DNA of 64,000 nucleotides, taken from positions 1-64,000 of the forward strand of contig CAWAVV010000011.1 of NCBI GenBank assembly GCA_963785565.1, read 5' to 3'. The DNA is from AP-15 sp963785565. Lineage in GTDB: Bacteria > Pseudomonadota > Alphaproteobacteria > ATCC43930 > CGMCC-115725. This document shows positions 17,606 through 25,262 of this stretch, in pieces. Within the stretch, counting starts at the first letter, position 1, and every line of letters begins with the position of its first letter. The notes below the pieces were generated by a model, which had not been told where the DNA came from, did no database searches, and was given only the letters and a program-made list of their open reading frames with translations. Made by a program: the position numbers and the translations under genes.

Positions 17606-18409
17606 TCAGGCCTTCGGTTGCAGAAACGTGCCGTATTGCTTGCTGGCGGCGACCGCGGCGGCGGCCTGTTCAATGACACGCATCGCCGCCATCATGGGCC
17701 ACGGCCCAAGGCTCACCCGCCGAACACCGACGCGCGCGAGATCCGGGATTTCGGGAACACCTTGCGTCACCATGATGTTGACCGGCAAAGGCGTGAGTAG
17801 AGCGAACTTCTCGATGAGCACGAGGTCGGTGAGGCCGGGCACAAAAATACCGTCAGCACCGGCATCGGCATAAGCCTTTGCACGCTTTGCCGCTTCATTG
17901 AGGCATTCATCCGGCGATCCGAATTTCAGCAGAAACGGATCGGTTCGCGCATTGATGAACAGACGAATTCCGAGTTTTTGCGCAGTTTCTCGCACTGCTT
18001 TGATCTTCGCTGCATGCTGATCGGGACTGACGAGTTGCCGCTTTCCCCCGGAGAGCCCGTCTTCGATATTGATCCCTATCGCGCCGGCCTTCAGAATCTC
18101 GGTCACCGACGCCGCCGCGGCGTCCGGCGTGTCGCCGTATCCTGCCTCCAGATCGATTGACACTGGCACCGACACAGCCGCGGTCATCCGCGACACCAGA
18201 CCTGTCACCATATCCAACGGGACATCTTCCCCGTCTGCGTATCCAAGGGCGGACGCGACCGCCCAACTACTGGTCGCAACGGCCGGAGAAGTGTTCGCGA
18301 TCGCCTTGGCGGTGGCGACGTCCCAGGTGTTGAACAGGATGAGCGGATCCCCCTTCCTGTGAAGTCCGTGAAACGTCTCGGCGTACTGCTGCTGCGTCGT
18401 GGCATCCAT
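17606..18409 (-). CDS. Isocitrate lyase/PEP mutase superfamily protein
   Basis: A 267-residue (beta/alpha)8 enzyme of the PEP mutase / carboxyphosphonoenolpyruvate phosphonomutase-like group. Signatures are LILFNTWDVATAKAI (substrate loop), VSIDLEAGYGDTPDA (metal-binding D-x-E-x-GYG), IGINIEDGLSGG, FINARTDPFL and YADAGADGIFVPGL. The Cys of the KxxCG loop typical of isocitrate lyases is absent: the segment reads DGLSGGKRQLV. The chemistry may be C-C lyase or another PEP-mutase-like reaction. The start is ATG at 18409, with GGAG 8 bases upstream; a GTG three codons earlier lies too near that site. The GST gene is upstream, co-directional, 53 bases away. Confidence 0.9.
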   Translation of the reverse strand: MDATTQQQYAETFHGLHRKGDPLILFNTWDVATAKAIANTSPAVATSSWAVASALGYADGEDVPLDMVTGLVSRMTAAVSVPVSIDLEAGYGDTPDAAAASVTEILKAGAIGINIEDGLSGGKRQLVSPDQHAAKIKAVRETAQKLGIRLFINARTDPFLLKFGSPDECLNEAAKRAKAYADAGADGIFVPGLTDLVLIEKFALLTPLPVNIMVTQGVPEIPDLARVGVRRVSLGPWPMMAAMRVIEQAAAAVAASKQYGTFLQPKA

Positions 18410-18462
18410 CGCGCGCACTCCTGCGAGAACGGTCCTCGTGCCAAGCGAGGGCTGGGATTGCG

Positions 18463-19380
18463 CTAGGGCGATGTGACCACGAAGCCGGCGCGCGGAAAAT
18501 GGACACAGACCTCGCCAATCGCGGGATCGCTGCGCCGGATGACGATCTCATGTATGCCCGACGTAACCAATTCGCCGATGACAGGATCGCGTCCGGTATC
18601 GTCCGGAGTAACGCTGACGACTTGGCCAGGCTTCCGGCCGATGGGATCTTTCGCGTCAGTGGATGCTTTAGCGATTGAGGTAGCGGTTCTGGCCACATCG
18701 AGCGCTTGTTCGGAGGTCATTGGGCTCCGTCTGCCGTGGCCGATTGCGGCAACCCGCTCGGCCCAGCTCAGCAGCCTTGGAAAGCCATCGAGCGGCGCGG
18801 CTGTTAGTCCGAAATTTTGTTTCAAGAACCAAATCGGATGGTAGGCGGCGAGGTCGGCAAGGCTAGCGGCGGAGCCCTGCAAAAATGATCGACTGTCAGC
18901 CAGGCTCTGGTCTAGCCAATCGAAATGCGCGCGCAGCTGATCGAGCAGGTTCGGCACTGCCGCCATCATTGCGGCGGGGTCTATATTTCGGCCGGAGAAT
19001 TTGGCTCGGTCTTCAAGAAATCCCTCGGGCAACGCGTCGGGCTTCTTCGCGAATGCCATGCTGACAGCTGGGCTGAACGTTGTCTTCTCGGCCCACCAGG
19101 CAAGCGCGTCGGCCGCGCCGCGGCCGGCTGGATAAAAGCTCGGGGTGGGGTGCCGGCGCTCGAGTTCGCGCATGATCAACTGGCTATCGCAATAGATGTC
19201 CGCGCCGATCTGCAACACCGGCGTTTTACGGTAGCCTCCTGTCAGCGCCGTCAGGTCGGGTTTTGGCATAATCACGGGGATCTCCACCGATCCCCATGCC
19301 AGGCCCTTGAGACCAAGACCAATCCGAACTTTCTCCGAATAGGGAGAGATCTCGTAGTGGTGCAGGATGATATCGGTCAT
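18463..19380 (-). CDS. Glutathione S-transferase family protein with C-terminal extension
   Basis: A 305-residue protein. The N-terminal thioredoxin-like domain reads ILHHYEISPYSEKVRIGLGL, followed by GYRKTPVLQIGADIYCDSQL with the cis-Pro of the TPVL turn. The helical domain follows (SFLQGSAASLADLAAYHPIW). About 80 residues beyond a normal 220-residue GST form a beta-rich tail (VVSVTPDDTGRDPVIGEL, GIHEIVIRR), as in some bacterial GSTs. The catalytic residue is likely Ser in SPYS, not Cys. It is transcribed divergently from the LysR gene at 19489, with a palindromic operator in the 108-base gap, so the LysR may control it. Confidence 0.9.
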   Translation of the reverse strand: MTDIILHHYEISPYSEKVRIGLGLKGLAWGSVEIPVIMPKPDLTALTGGYRKTPVLQIGADIYCDSQLIMRELERRHPTPSFYPAGRGAADALAWWAEKTTFSPAVSMAFAKKPDALPEGFLEDRAKFSGRNIDPAAMMAAVPNLLDQLRAHFDWLDQSLADSRSFLQGSAASLADLAAYHPIWFLKQNFGLTAAPLDGFPRLLSWAERVAAIGHGRRSPMTSEQALDVARTATSIAKASTDAKDPIGRKPGQVVSVTPDDTGRDPVIGELVTSGIHEIVIRRSDPAIGEVCVHFPRAGFVVTSP

Positions 19381-19465
19381 CGAGACGGCCTCGTTTTGGG
19401 ATAGTGCGTCCCCTGGATATCAAGTGCGGGTATCGGACCAGCAAGCGATAGATTTGGTGGGTAGG

Positions 19466-19480
19466 TTTAGCTGCGCTAAA
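19466..19480. promoter_or_regulatory. LysR-type operator (TTTAGC-TGC-GCTAAA)
   Basis: A perfect 6-bp inverted repeat around TGC ends 8 bases before the LysR ATG and contains the T-N11-A core. It lies in the divergent gap between the GST and LysR genes, so it probably serves autoregulation and control of the GST gene. Confidence 0.65.
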
Positions 19481-19488
19481 CTCGCATC

Positions 19489-20379
19489 ATGATCAGACGC
19501 TTCGCGCTGCTGCAGACGTTCGTCGCCGTGGCGCGCGCCGGAAAGATGAAGCGAGCCGCCAATGAGTTGGCGTTGACGCCGGGCGCGGTCAGTCAACGCA
19601 TTCGCCAGCTTGAGGAGGTGGCTGGACGCCGGCTGTTTAATCGGGTCCCCGCTGGTGTCGAACTCAACGCTGCCGGTGAAGCCATGTTTACCGCGCTTGC
19701 CGAGCCCCTTCGTGCGATCGAAGCGGTCGATCGCGAACTCGGCGGCCCGTCATCGAGCCGTGTGACGATGAGTACGATGCCGTCATTCGCGGCGACTTGG
19801 CTGGTGCCACGACTCGCGATGTTCGCGCAACGTTATCCCGATATTGAAATTGCCGTGGAGACGGGCACCCGCCCGGTCGATCTGAGGCGAGAGCCGATCG
19901 ATTTGGCAATCCGGCATGGGTTGGGAAAGTACCCTGGCTTTGAAGCCACTTGGCTCGTTGCTCCCGAACTCATTGTCGTCGCGAGCCCCGACCTGCTTAA
20001 AGACCGTGCCCCCCTCAAGGGGCCGGCCGATTGCCTGGCATTTCCTCTGCTCCACGACTTCAATCGCCAGGACTGGCCACTTTGGTTCGAGGCCCATGGC
20101 GTAGCCGCGCCGAACTGTAAAAAGGGCTCAGCGTTTTCGGAAAGCCACCTGGTTGTGCGCGCGGCTGTCGCCGGACAAGGGTTGGCGCTAGTGCGGGATA
20201 TTTACGCCGAGGACGACCTTCGATCGAAGAAGCTGGTAAAGCCGCTCACGGTGAATTGGCCTGTGCAATTCGCTTATTACGTGGTCGCGACATCCGAAAC
20301 GCTGCAAAAGCCTGCGGTCCGGCGATTTAGGGATTGGTTAATCGAAGAGGCGCGACACGAAATCTCGTCGGCCACCTGA
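19489..20379 (+). CDS. LysR family regulator (GcvA-like)
   Basis: A 296-residue LysR-type regulator. The HTH region contains LLQTFVAVARAGKMKRAANE, LALTPGAVSQRIRQLEEVAG and RRLFNR. The effector domain begins ATWLVPRLAMFAQRYPDIEI and includes DLAIRHGLGKYPG, which resembles the GcvA branch. The ATG is unambiguous given the operator just upstream. The GST gene is divergent, a classic LysR target arrangement. The 3' end overlaps the tail of an opposing truncated SnoaL-like frame, suggesting the LysR gene arrived or expanded at the expense of that gene. Confidence 0.93.
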   Translation: MIRRFALLQTFVAVARAGKMKRAANELALTPGAVSQRIRQLEEVAGRRLFNRVPAGVELNAAGEAMFTALAEPLRAIEAVDRELGGPSSSRVTMSTMPSFAATWLVPRLAMFAQRYPDIEIAVETGTRPVDLRREPIDLAIRHGLGKYPGFEATWLVAPELIVVASPDLLKDRAPLKGPADCLAFPLLHDFNRQDWPLWFEAHGVAAPNCKKGSAFSESHLVVRAAVAGQGLALVRDIYAEDDLRSKKLVKPLTVNWPVQFAYYVVATSETLQKPAVRRFRDWLIEEARHEISSAT

Positions 20380-20621
20380 CGATGGTCCTCGCCGAAAGAA
20401 TTCCGAACGGGTTGGTAATTGACGTCGGGGAGCGCCTTAAACGCCTCCACGATCGCCGAGCGGACGGCCGTCTGCCCGGTGTAGAGGGTGCCATGCGGCT
20501 CTCGGCCTCTCGTAACCTCCCAGACGCAATCGTCGGTCATCAGCGCCAACGCGCCGTCGACATCGTGTCGGTTCCACGGCTCCAGAAAGCGATCCACAAA
20601 TGTGTCGTCGTAGCGCGCCAT
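20277..20621 (-). pseudogene. SnoaL-like (NTF2-fold) protein, 3' truncated
   Basis: Residues 1-75 read MARYDDTFVDRFLEPWNRHD and DGALALMTDDCVWEV, then TGQTAVRSAIVEAFKALPDV. This is a clear SnoaL/NTF2-like start. The second half of the fold (usually about 60 more residues) is missing: after about residue 80 the frame is simply antisense of the LysR gene end. It lies 29 bases downstream of the alpha/beta hydrolase on the same strand, so the two may once have been an operon. Confidence 0.55.
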
Positions 20622-20650
20622 TTCGGCTCCCCTCGATCTCCCGCAAGCAG

Positions 20651-21445
20651 TCAGCGAGGTACTGCGCCAGCGCCGACAAACTCGGCAACGGCGCGGGTAA
20701 CGGCTTCGGGCTGCTCCAACAGCAGAAAGTGTCCCGCACGAGGCAGGTCGATAACCCGGACGCGCTCGCCGAATTGCTCGCGGAGCGCGTGGCCATTGCC
20801 CGGCGGAGCCGCTTCATCATCGAGCCCCTGGATCACGAGAAGCGGGGCTGTTCCGGCACCCCACCAATCTTCGAGCGCCATACCCCGGCTGGTCGCGAGG
20901 TGGGCGAGATGCACCGCCGGCCAGCATTCGACCTGCGCAAGTATTTTCGGATCCGACGCCGGCGATAGCCAGCGCGCCCCCAGCACGGTGACGCAATCGC
21001 TGCCGTTCATCTTGACTTCCGTAGCGTTGCGAAAGGACGTGCCTAGTGGCGTTGCGGGTCCGATGAGACCGCCCGCAGCAAGCAAAGTCACGCTGCGCAC
21101 CAGCGAGGGCCGGTCCACCGCCAGGCAGCGAGCGACCCGATTGCCGAAGGCATGGCCGACGAGGTGCGCCGGACCGCAATCCACAGCTTCGAGGACCCCA
21201 GCCACATCGGCGGCCAAATCGTGCACAGTTATGCCGTCGAGCGAGCCGCGACTCTCTCCAGTACCGCGCATGTTAATGGTGATGGTTTGCAACCCTCCGG
21301 CAGCGAGCACGCGCGCCAGATCGTCAAAATAACCGGTGCTGCAGCCGGCATTCGCGAGCAACACGACCGGGGGGCCGGAACCGTAAAGGGTGCATTCGAG
21401 CGTCGCGCCGCTGACTTCGATGTTTCGGTGCTGCTGCAATCTCAC
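20651..21445 (-). CDS. Alpha/beta hydrolase with Ala at the nucleophile position
   Basis: A 264-residue alpha/beta-hydrolase fold. Early residues are GPPVVLLANAGCSTGYFDDL and INMRGTGESRG. The nucleophile elbow reads HLVGHAFGNRVARCLA, with Ala where Ser, Cys or Asp is expected. LLVIQGLDDEAAPPGN and DLPRAGHFLLLEQPEAV retain the acid (Asp) and the His. An Ala elbow argues against ester hydrolysis; cofactor-free lyase or binding roles are possible. The start may be GTG at 21445 or TTG at 21439, the latter better spaced from GGGAG. The truncated SnoaL frame lies directly downstream. Confidence 0.85.
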   Translation of the reverse strand: MRLQQHRNIEVSGATLECTLYGSGPPVVLLANAGCSTGYFDDLARVLAAGGLQTITINMRGTGESRGSLDGITVHDLAADVAGVLEAVDCGPAHLVGHAFGNRVARCLAVDRPSLVRSVTLLAAGGLIGPATPLGTSFRNATEVKMNGSDCVTVLGARWLSPASDPKILAQVECWPAVHLAHLATSRGMALEDWWGAGTAPLLVIQGLDDEAAPPGNGHALREQFGERVRVIDLPRAGHFLLLEQPEAVTRAVAEFVGAGAVPR

Positions 21446-21619
21446 TCTCCCGCGAGTTGGCTGACGTTAGGTGCCCAAAGCGTCTCGTGGCGGGCGGATC
21501 ACCGTCCTGGGCGCTCGCGATCAGATGTAGTGGAACCAAGCCGCTGTTGCTGGCCAAAACCGGACTCCATCCCCAAAAGGTCATCTGTCCGGGTAGCGGC
21601 AGCGAGTATTATCGTTCCC

Positions 21620-22252
21620 ATGTCGCTCGACTTTACGGAATGCGATCGGGCGCGCTTGGCGCGAGACCGGAGCTATGACGGGCGGTTCTATACCGGCGTC
21701 CACACCACGGGTATCTACTGCCGTCCGGTCTGTCCGGTGCGCCCTGCCCGGTCGGCCAACGTTTCGTTCTTCCCGTCGGCCGCCGCGGCGGAGGCTGCCG
21801 GCTTCCGCCCGTGTCTGCGCTGCCGGCCCGAAACCGCTCCCTTTTGCAGCGCCTGGATCGGGAGCCGAGCGATCGTCGAGCGGGCGCTGCGGCTCATCGC
21901 CGAGGAGGAAGCACTCGATCAGGAGGGAGCCACTGTGGAGTGCCTGGCCCAGCGCCTCGGCGTGGGGGCAAGGCAGCTGACGCGACTATTCGCGCGTTAT
22001 CTCCAGGCTAGTCCTTCAAAAGTGGCAAGGACCGCACGCGTTCAGCGAGCCAAACGCCTCCTCGACGAGACCAGCCTGCCGATGACCGAGATCTCGATGC
22101 GGGCGGGCTTCGGGAGTCTGCGACGGTTCAACTCCGTCTTTGCCGAAGTCTACGGCAGGCCGCCGACCGAGATTCGCCGCACGCGCCGATCGGCCGGTAA
22201 GGAGGAACAAACGGTCGAGGAGGTCGCCAGCGGGAATAGCCTTACCCTGTAG
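21620..22252 (+). CDS. Ada-type zinc domain plus AraC HTH protein, lacking a glycosylase domain
   Basis: A 210-residue protein. Residues 10-80 form the Ada zinc-binding methylphosphotriester domain: DGRFYTGVHTTGIYCRPVCP, then FRPCLRCRPETAP, giving the four Cys ligands (CxxxC and CLRC). Residues 95-190 are an AraC-type HTH (VECLAQRLGVGARQLTRLFA, DETSLPMTEISMRAGFGSLR). The sequence is closest in style to the N-terminal half of Ada-AlkA fusions (about 490 residues), and it ends where the 3-methyladenine glycosylase domain would begin. It could be an AdaA-like repair regulator or a truncated fusion. No glycosylase-like frame follows. Confidence 0.88.
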   Translation: MSLDFTECDRARLARDRSYDGRFYTGVHTTGIYCRPVCPVRPARSANVSFFPSAAAAEAAGFRPCLRCRPETAPFCSAWIGSRAIVERALRLIAEEEALDQEGATVECLAQRLGVGARQLTRLFARYLQASPSKVARTARVQRAKRLLDETSLPMTEISMRAGFGSLRRFNSVFAEVYGRPPTEIRRTRRSAGKEEQTVEEVASGNSLTL

Positions 22253-22353
22253 AAAACGAGCCCAGCACTTGGTTACAGCGAGCAAGACCAAGGTTCCACA
22301 GTCGTTTGGCCCGGCACGGCGGACGACTGTTTACGGCGCAAAAGAGACAGGCG

Positions 22354-22594
22354 CTAGATCACGATCCGCTCGACCTCATCGAGGCTGACCTCATCGCGCC
22401 GGCGATCGTAGAGCCGCGTTGTGCGCCTTGAGGCATGATTTGCCATCGCCGCGGCCTTTTCCAGCGGGCCGCCGTTCTTGAGGTAAGCGGTGATCCCGGT
22501 CGCGCGAAAGCTGTGGTTGCCGATTTTGGTTTTGATGCCGGCGGCGGTACGCCGGCGGATCATCCCATTGGCGTTCGCCTGCGGTAGCACAGTG
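22354..22594 (-). pseudogene. C-terminal remnant of a tyrosine recombinase/integrase
   Basis: About 75 residues read AAGIKTKIGNHSFRATGITA, YLKNGGPLEKAAAMANHASR and TTRLYDRRRDEVSLDEVERI. This is the catalytic end of a phage or Tn-type integrase: H-x-x-R (HSFR), a second His (NHAS) and the nucleophile Tyr in LYDRR are intact. The N-terminal two-thirds (arm and core-binding domains and the first catalytic Arg) are absent; upstream codons are unrelated. It lies next to the 3' end of the second amidohydrolase paralogue, marking a past integration. Confidence 0.7.
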
Positions 22595-22610
22595 CGTGTG
22601 CGCACGCCTA

Positions 22611-22638
22611 GAAAACAGCGCGTCAGGAGACGGCGCTG
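22611..22638 (-). terminator. Rho-independent terminator of the second amidohydrolase
   Basis: On the minus strand a CAGCGC / GCGCTG 6-bp stem with an 11-base loop is followed by TTTTC. It lies about 24 bases past the stop of paralogue B. Confidence 0.6.
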
Positions 22639-22661
22639 TCGCGGGTGAGCGGCGCGTGGGG

Positions 22662-24131
22662 TTATTCGGCGGCGGCGCGGGTCGGGGTGTGGGCTTCGGC
22701 GAGGATCGCGGCGGCTTGCTTGGCGACGCGGGTGCCCTCGAAGAAGCGCGGGTTCTGCGTCCCCCACAGGCGAACCGCGTTCGAAAAGGTGAAATCGCGG
22801 AAATCGGCCGGGGTGATCAGCCCGTCTTCGACCAACTCATAGGATTCGGGCACCGGCTGCAGCATGTCCGGCACATCGAAATGTCCGATATCCGAGCTGA
22901 AGATCGCGTTGATCCGGGCGCCGAACGGCATGCCCTTGCCGAACGCGACAGCGTTCATCCGGTCGTCCGCCTCGCAGCCGAAATAATAGGGCTTGGCATA
23001 GAGATCGACCCAGTCTTCCTTGCGGGTGATGTTGCACGCCGCATAGTCGTCCATCGCGACGCCGCCGGTCAGCGAATCCTCTTCCTTCATCGGCCAGCCG
23101 TCGCGCTTGTCCAATTCGGCGGCGATGTCGGCATAGCCGTATTTGTCGACGAGCTGGCGCAACAATGGCCGGTTCAGCTTCGTCGGGTCCATATAGGCGA
23201 GCCCCTTGGCGCCGCGGCGCTCCCAATGCTCGATCAGGTCGCAGAACAGCTGGCAGCCCCAGCCGACCCCGCCTTCGAGAAACGCGAAATGCACATCGGG
23301 GAAGCGGCGGGTCACGCCGCCGAGGAACAAGGCCTTGGCGACTGCGTGGCCGGCATCGGCGAAATGGCCGATATGGTTGAAGGTGAAATTGCTCGGCGAA
23401 TTGCGCATGCCATAGCTGCGGCCGCCGGTATGAAAGGTCGGGGCGACGCCGAGCTCGCGGCATTTCTGCCAGAGCGGGTCGTAATCATGGTCGCTGTCGA
23501 TGCCGAGCTGGTCGAAGGCCTGCGCGTGAAAGGCGATTTCACGATCGGTCCCGGCCGCGGCCGGCAATGCCCGGCGCACCCCGCTGCCGAACATGCACAC
23601 CTTGCTGCCGAGCTGCTTGGTGACGAATTCGAGCTCGGCGATCGCCTCCTCCGGGGTGTGCACCGGAATAACCGCGGCCGGGGTCAGCCGGTCTTCGAGC
23701 CCTTTGAAATAGTCGGCGGTGACGATGTTGAAGCCACGGATTACCGCATGCCGGGTCGCGTCATCGGCGATGCGGTGGATGCCGAGCCCGGCGGTCGGAT
23801 AGATGATGCCGAAATCGATGCCGAGCTCGTCGAGCCGGTCGTACAACATCTTTGGCATCATCGCGGTGGCGCGGTCGCGGGTGTTGGTCGATTGCCGCCC
23901 CCAATTGCCCTCCATCGCGACGCCGCGCCGCTTGCGCTCCGCGAGCGTCAGGCTCAGCGAATTGGGAATGCGCCGCTGCGAGGCCAGAAACCCGTTGGCC
24001 CCCTTGTCGCCGACCACCTTGCGGATCTTCTCGGCGAAGACCGGCGTGTATTCGATCCAATGGCCGTCGCCGTCGATGATCGGATGGCCGAGTTTGGCAT
24101 GGATCTGCTCAGGGCTCAGATGACCGCTCAT
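22662..24131 (-). CDS. Amidohydrolase-2 (PF04909-type) metal-dependent hydrolase, paralogue B
   Basis: A 489-residue paralogue of the gene at 14687-16159. Conserved blocks are HPIIDGDGHWIEYTPVFAEK, GIIYPTAGLGIHRIADDATR, TFNHIGHFADAGHAVAKALF, FAFLEGGVGWGCQLFCDLIE, ITRKEDWVDLYAKPYYFGCE and FSSDIGHFDVPDM. The end PTRAAAE and the adjacent bases are identical to paralogue A. Differences cluster in the 190-215 and 290-330 regions, so the two may act on different substrates. The start is ATG at 24131. A TauD-type dioxygenase lies upstream on the same strand, 163 bases away. Confidence 0.9.
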   Translation of the reverse strand: MSGHLSPEQIHAKLGHPIIDGDGHWIEYTPVFAEKIRKVVGDKGANGFLASQRRIPNSLSLTLAERKRRGVAMEGNWGRQSTNTRDRATAMMPKMLYDRLDELGIDFGIIYPTAGLGIHRIADDATRHAVIRGFNIVTADYFKGLEDRLTPAAVIPVHTPEEAIAELEFVTKQLGSKVCMFGSGVRRALPAAAGTDREIAFHAQAFDQLGIDSDHDYDPLWQKCRELGVAPTFHTGGRSYGMRNSPSNFTFNHIGHFADAGHAVAKALFLGGVTRRFPDVHFAFLEGGVGWGCQLFCDLIEHWERRGAKGLAYMDPTKLNRPLLRQLVDKYGYADIAAELDKRDGWPMKEEDSLTGGVAMDDYAACNITRKEDWVDLYAKPYYFGCEADDRMNAVAFGKGMPFGARINAIFSSDIGHFDVPDMLQPVPESYELVEDGLITPADFRDFTFSNAVRLWGTQNPRFFEGTRVAKQAAAILAEAHTPTRAAAE

Positions 24132-24294
24132 GGTCTACTCCACAGAAAGGGCGGGCGCCGTTGATTGTGCCGCCGGCCGGCAAGCCGGGCCAGCGCTCGT
24201 AAAGAGGGAGGATGTCACACGCACGGACCAGCATAACAGACGTGGGGGCCGCGCGGAACTACGGCCGCGCGCGAGGGTGGTGCGGTCCCAGGCG

Positions 24295-25143
24295 TCAATT
24301 CGGGTAGACGATCGTGCGCAGCATGATGCGGCGCTCCTCGGGGTGGTAATCGCCGGCGCCGCGATGCATCGTCGCCCGCTCGTCCCAGATCAGCAAATCG
24401 CCGACCCGCCAGGAATGGTAATAGGTGAAGCGCTCCTGGGTGGCGTGCGCGGCCAACTCCTCGATCAGTTCCCAGGCCGCCTCGCGTTCCATGCCGTCGA
24501 AGCCGTGTGTGTGCATCGGGTTGACGAACAGGATCGGACGGCCGGTGACCGGGTGCTGCACAACCGCCGGGCGCGGCAGTTCGCCGTATTCCTTCTCGGT
24601 CTTGCCCTTATCGGCGCCGTAGAGCCGTTCCCCGCCCGGCCCGGAGCTGCGGCCGTGCAATCCGGTCAGCCCGGCGAGGCGATCCTTCATCGCCTGCGGC
24701 AGCGCGTCGTAGGCGGCGCGCATGTCGGCGAACATCGTCCCGCCTTTTGTCGCCGGCACTTCAAGAGCGTGCAGCATGGCCAGAAGCGGCAATTTTTCTT
24801 CATAGGTCGAGTTGGTGTGCCAGTCGGTGGCGCGCTTGACGCCGTACCAGTCGACCTTTCCGTCATCTTCTACATTGGTGAGCCACGACACTTCCGGATA
24901 TTCCGGATGCCGGTATTTCATGAGGGCGTGCTTGCGCGGGGTGCCGAAGCGGCGGCCGAACGCAGCGATATCGCCGGCGTCCAAATGCTGGTCGCGGAAC
25001 ACCAGCACCGGATGCTCGGCGAAAGCCCGCCGGACCCATGCGAAGGTGTCATCGTCGAGCCTCGACAGATCGACGCCGAGCGCCTCGGTACCGAGCGCCT
25101 CGCCGAGCGGGCGCAGTTGCATTGTGTCGGATGCGATGGTCAT
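24295..25143 (-). CDS. TauD/TfdA-family Fe(II)/2-oxoglutarate dioxygenase with an HxN motif
   Basis: A 282-residue enzyme of the TauD/TfdA family (taurine, 2,4-D, alkylsulfate and related dioxygenases). Visible marks are HPVLVFRDQHLDAGDIAAFG, TDWHTNSTYEEKLPLLAMLH, GGTMFADMRAAYDALP, WELIEELAAHATQ and DLLIWDERATMHRGAGDY with the distal His and the 2OG-binding Arg in PEERRIMLR. The expected HxD iron ligand pair reads H-T-N (AAC codon). Asn would weaken the iron site or alter its chemistry. The second amidohydrolase is downstream on the same strand, so they could be co-expressed. Confidence 0.9.
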   Translation of the reverse strand: MTIASDTMQLRPLGEALGTEALGVDLSRLDDDTFAWVRRAFAEHPVLVFRDQHLDAGDIAAFGRRFGTPRKHALMKYRHPEYPEVSWLTNVEDDGKVDWYGVKRATDWHTNSTYEEKLPLLAMLHALEVPATKGGTMFADMRAAYDALPQAMKDRLAGLTGLHGRSSGPGGERLYGADKGKTEKEYGELPRPAVVQHPVTGRPILFVNPMHTHGFDGMEREAAWELIEELAAHATQERFTYYHSWRVGDLLIWDERATMHRGAGDYHPEERRIMLRTIVYPN

Positions 25144-25262
25144 GGGCGATCCTCCATTGGCCCGGCGATGATCGGTCTAGGCGCGCGCGATGCAAAGGGC
25201 TAATCGAGCATGGCTGAGGCTATCGATCGCATTGTCGGGCGATCGCATTGTCGGGGTCGCTG

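Noticed and set aside
22596..24164. Plus-strand frame (522 codons) opposite amidohydrolase B
   Set aside because: Same artefact as for paralogue A; its resemblance to that frame only reflects paralogy of the real genes.
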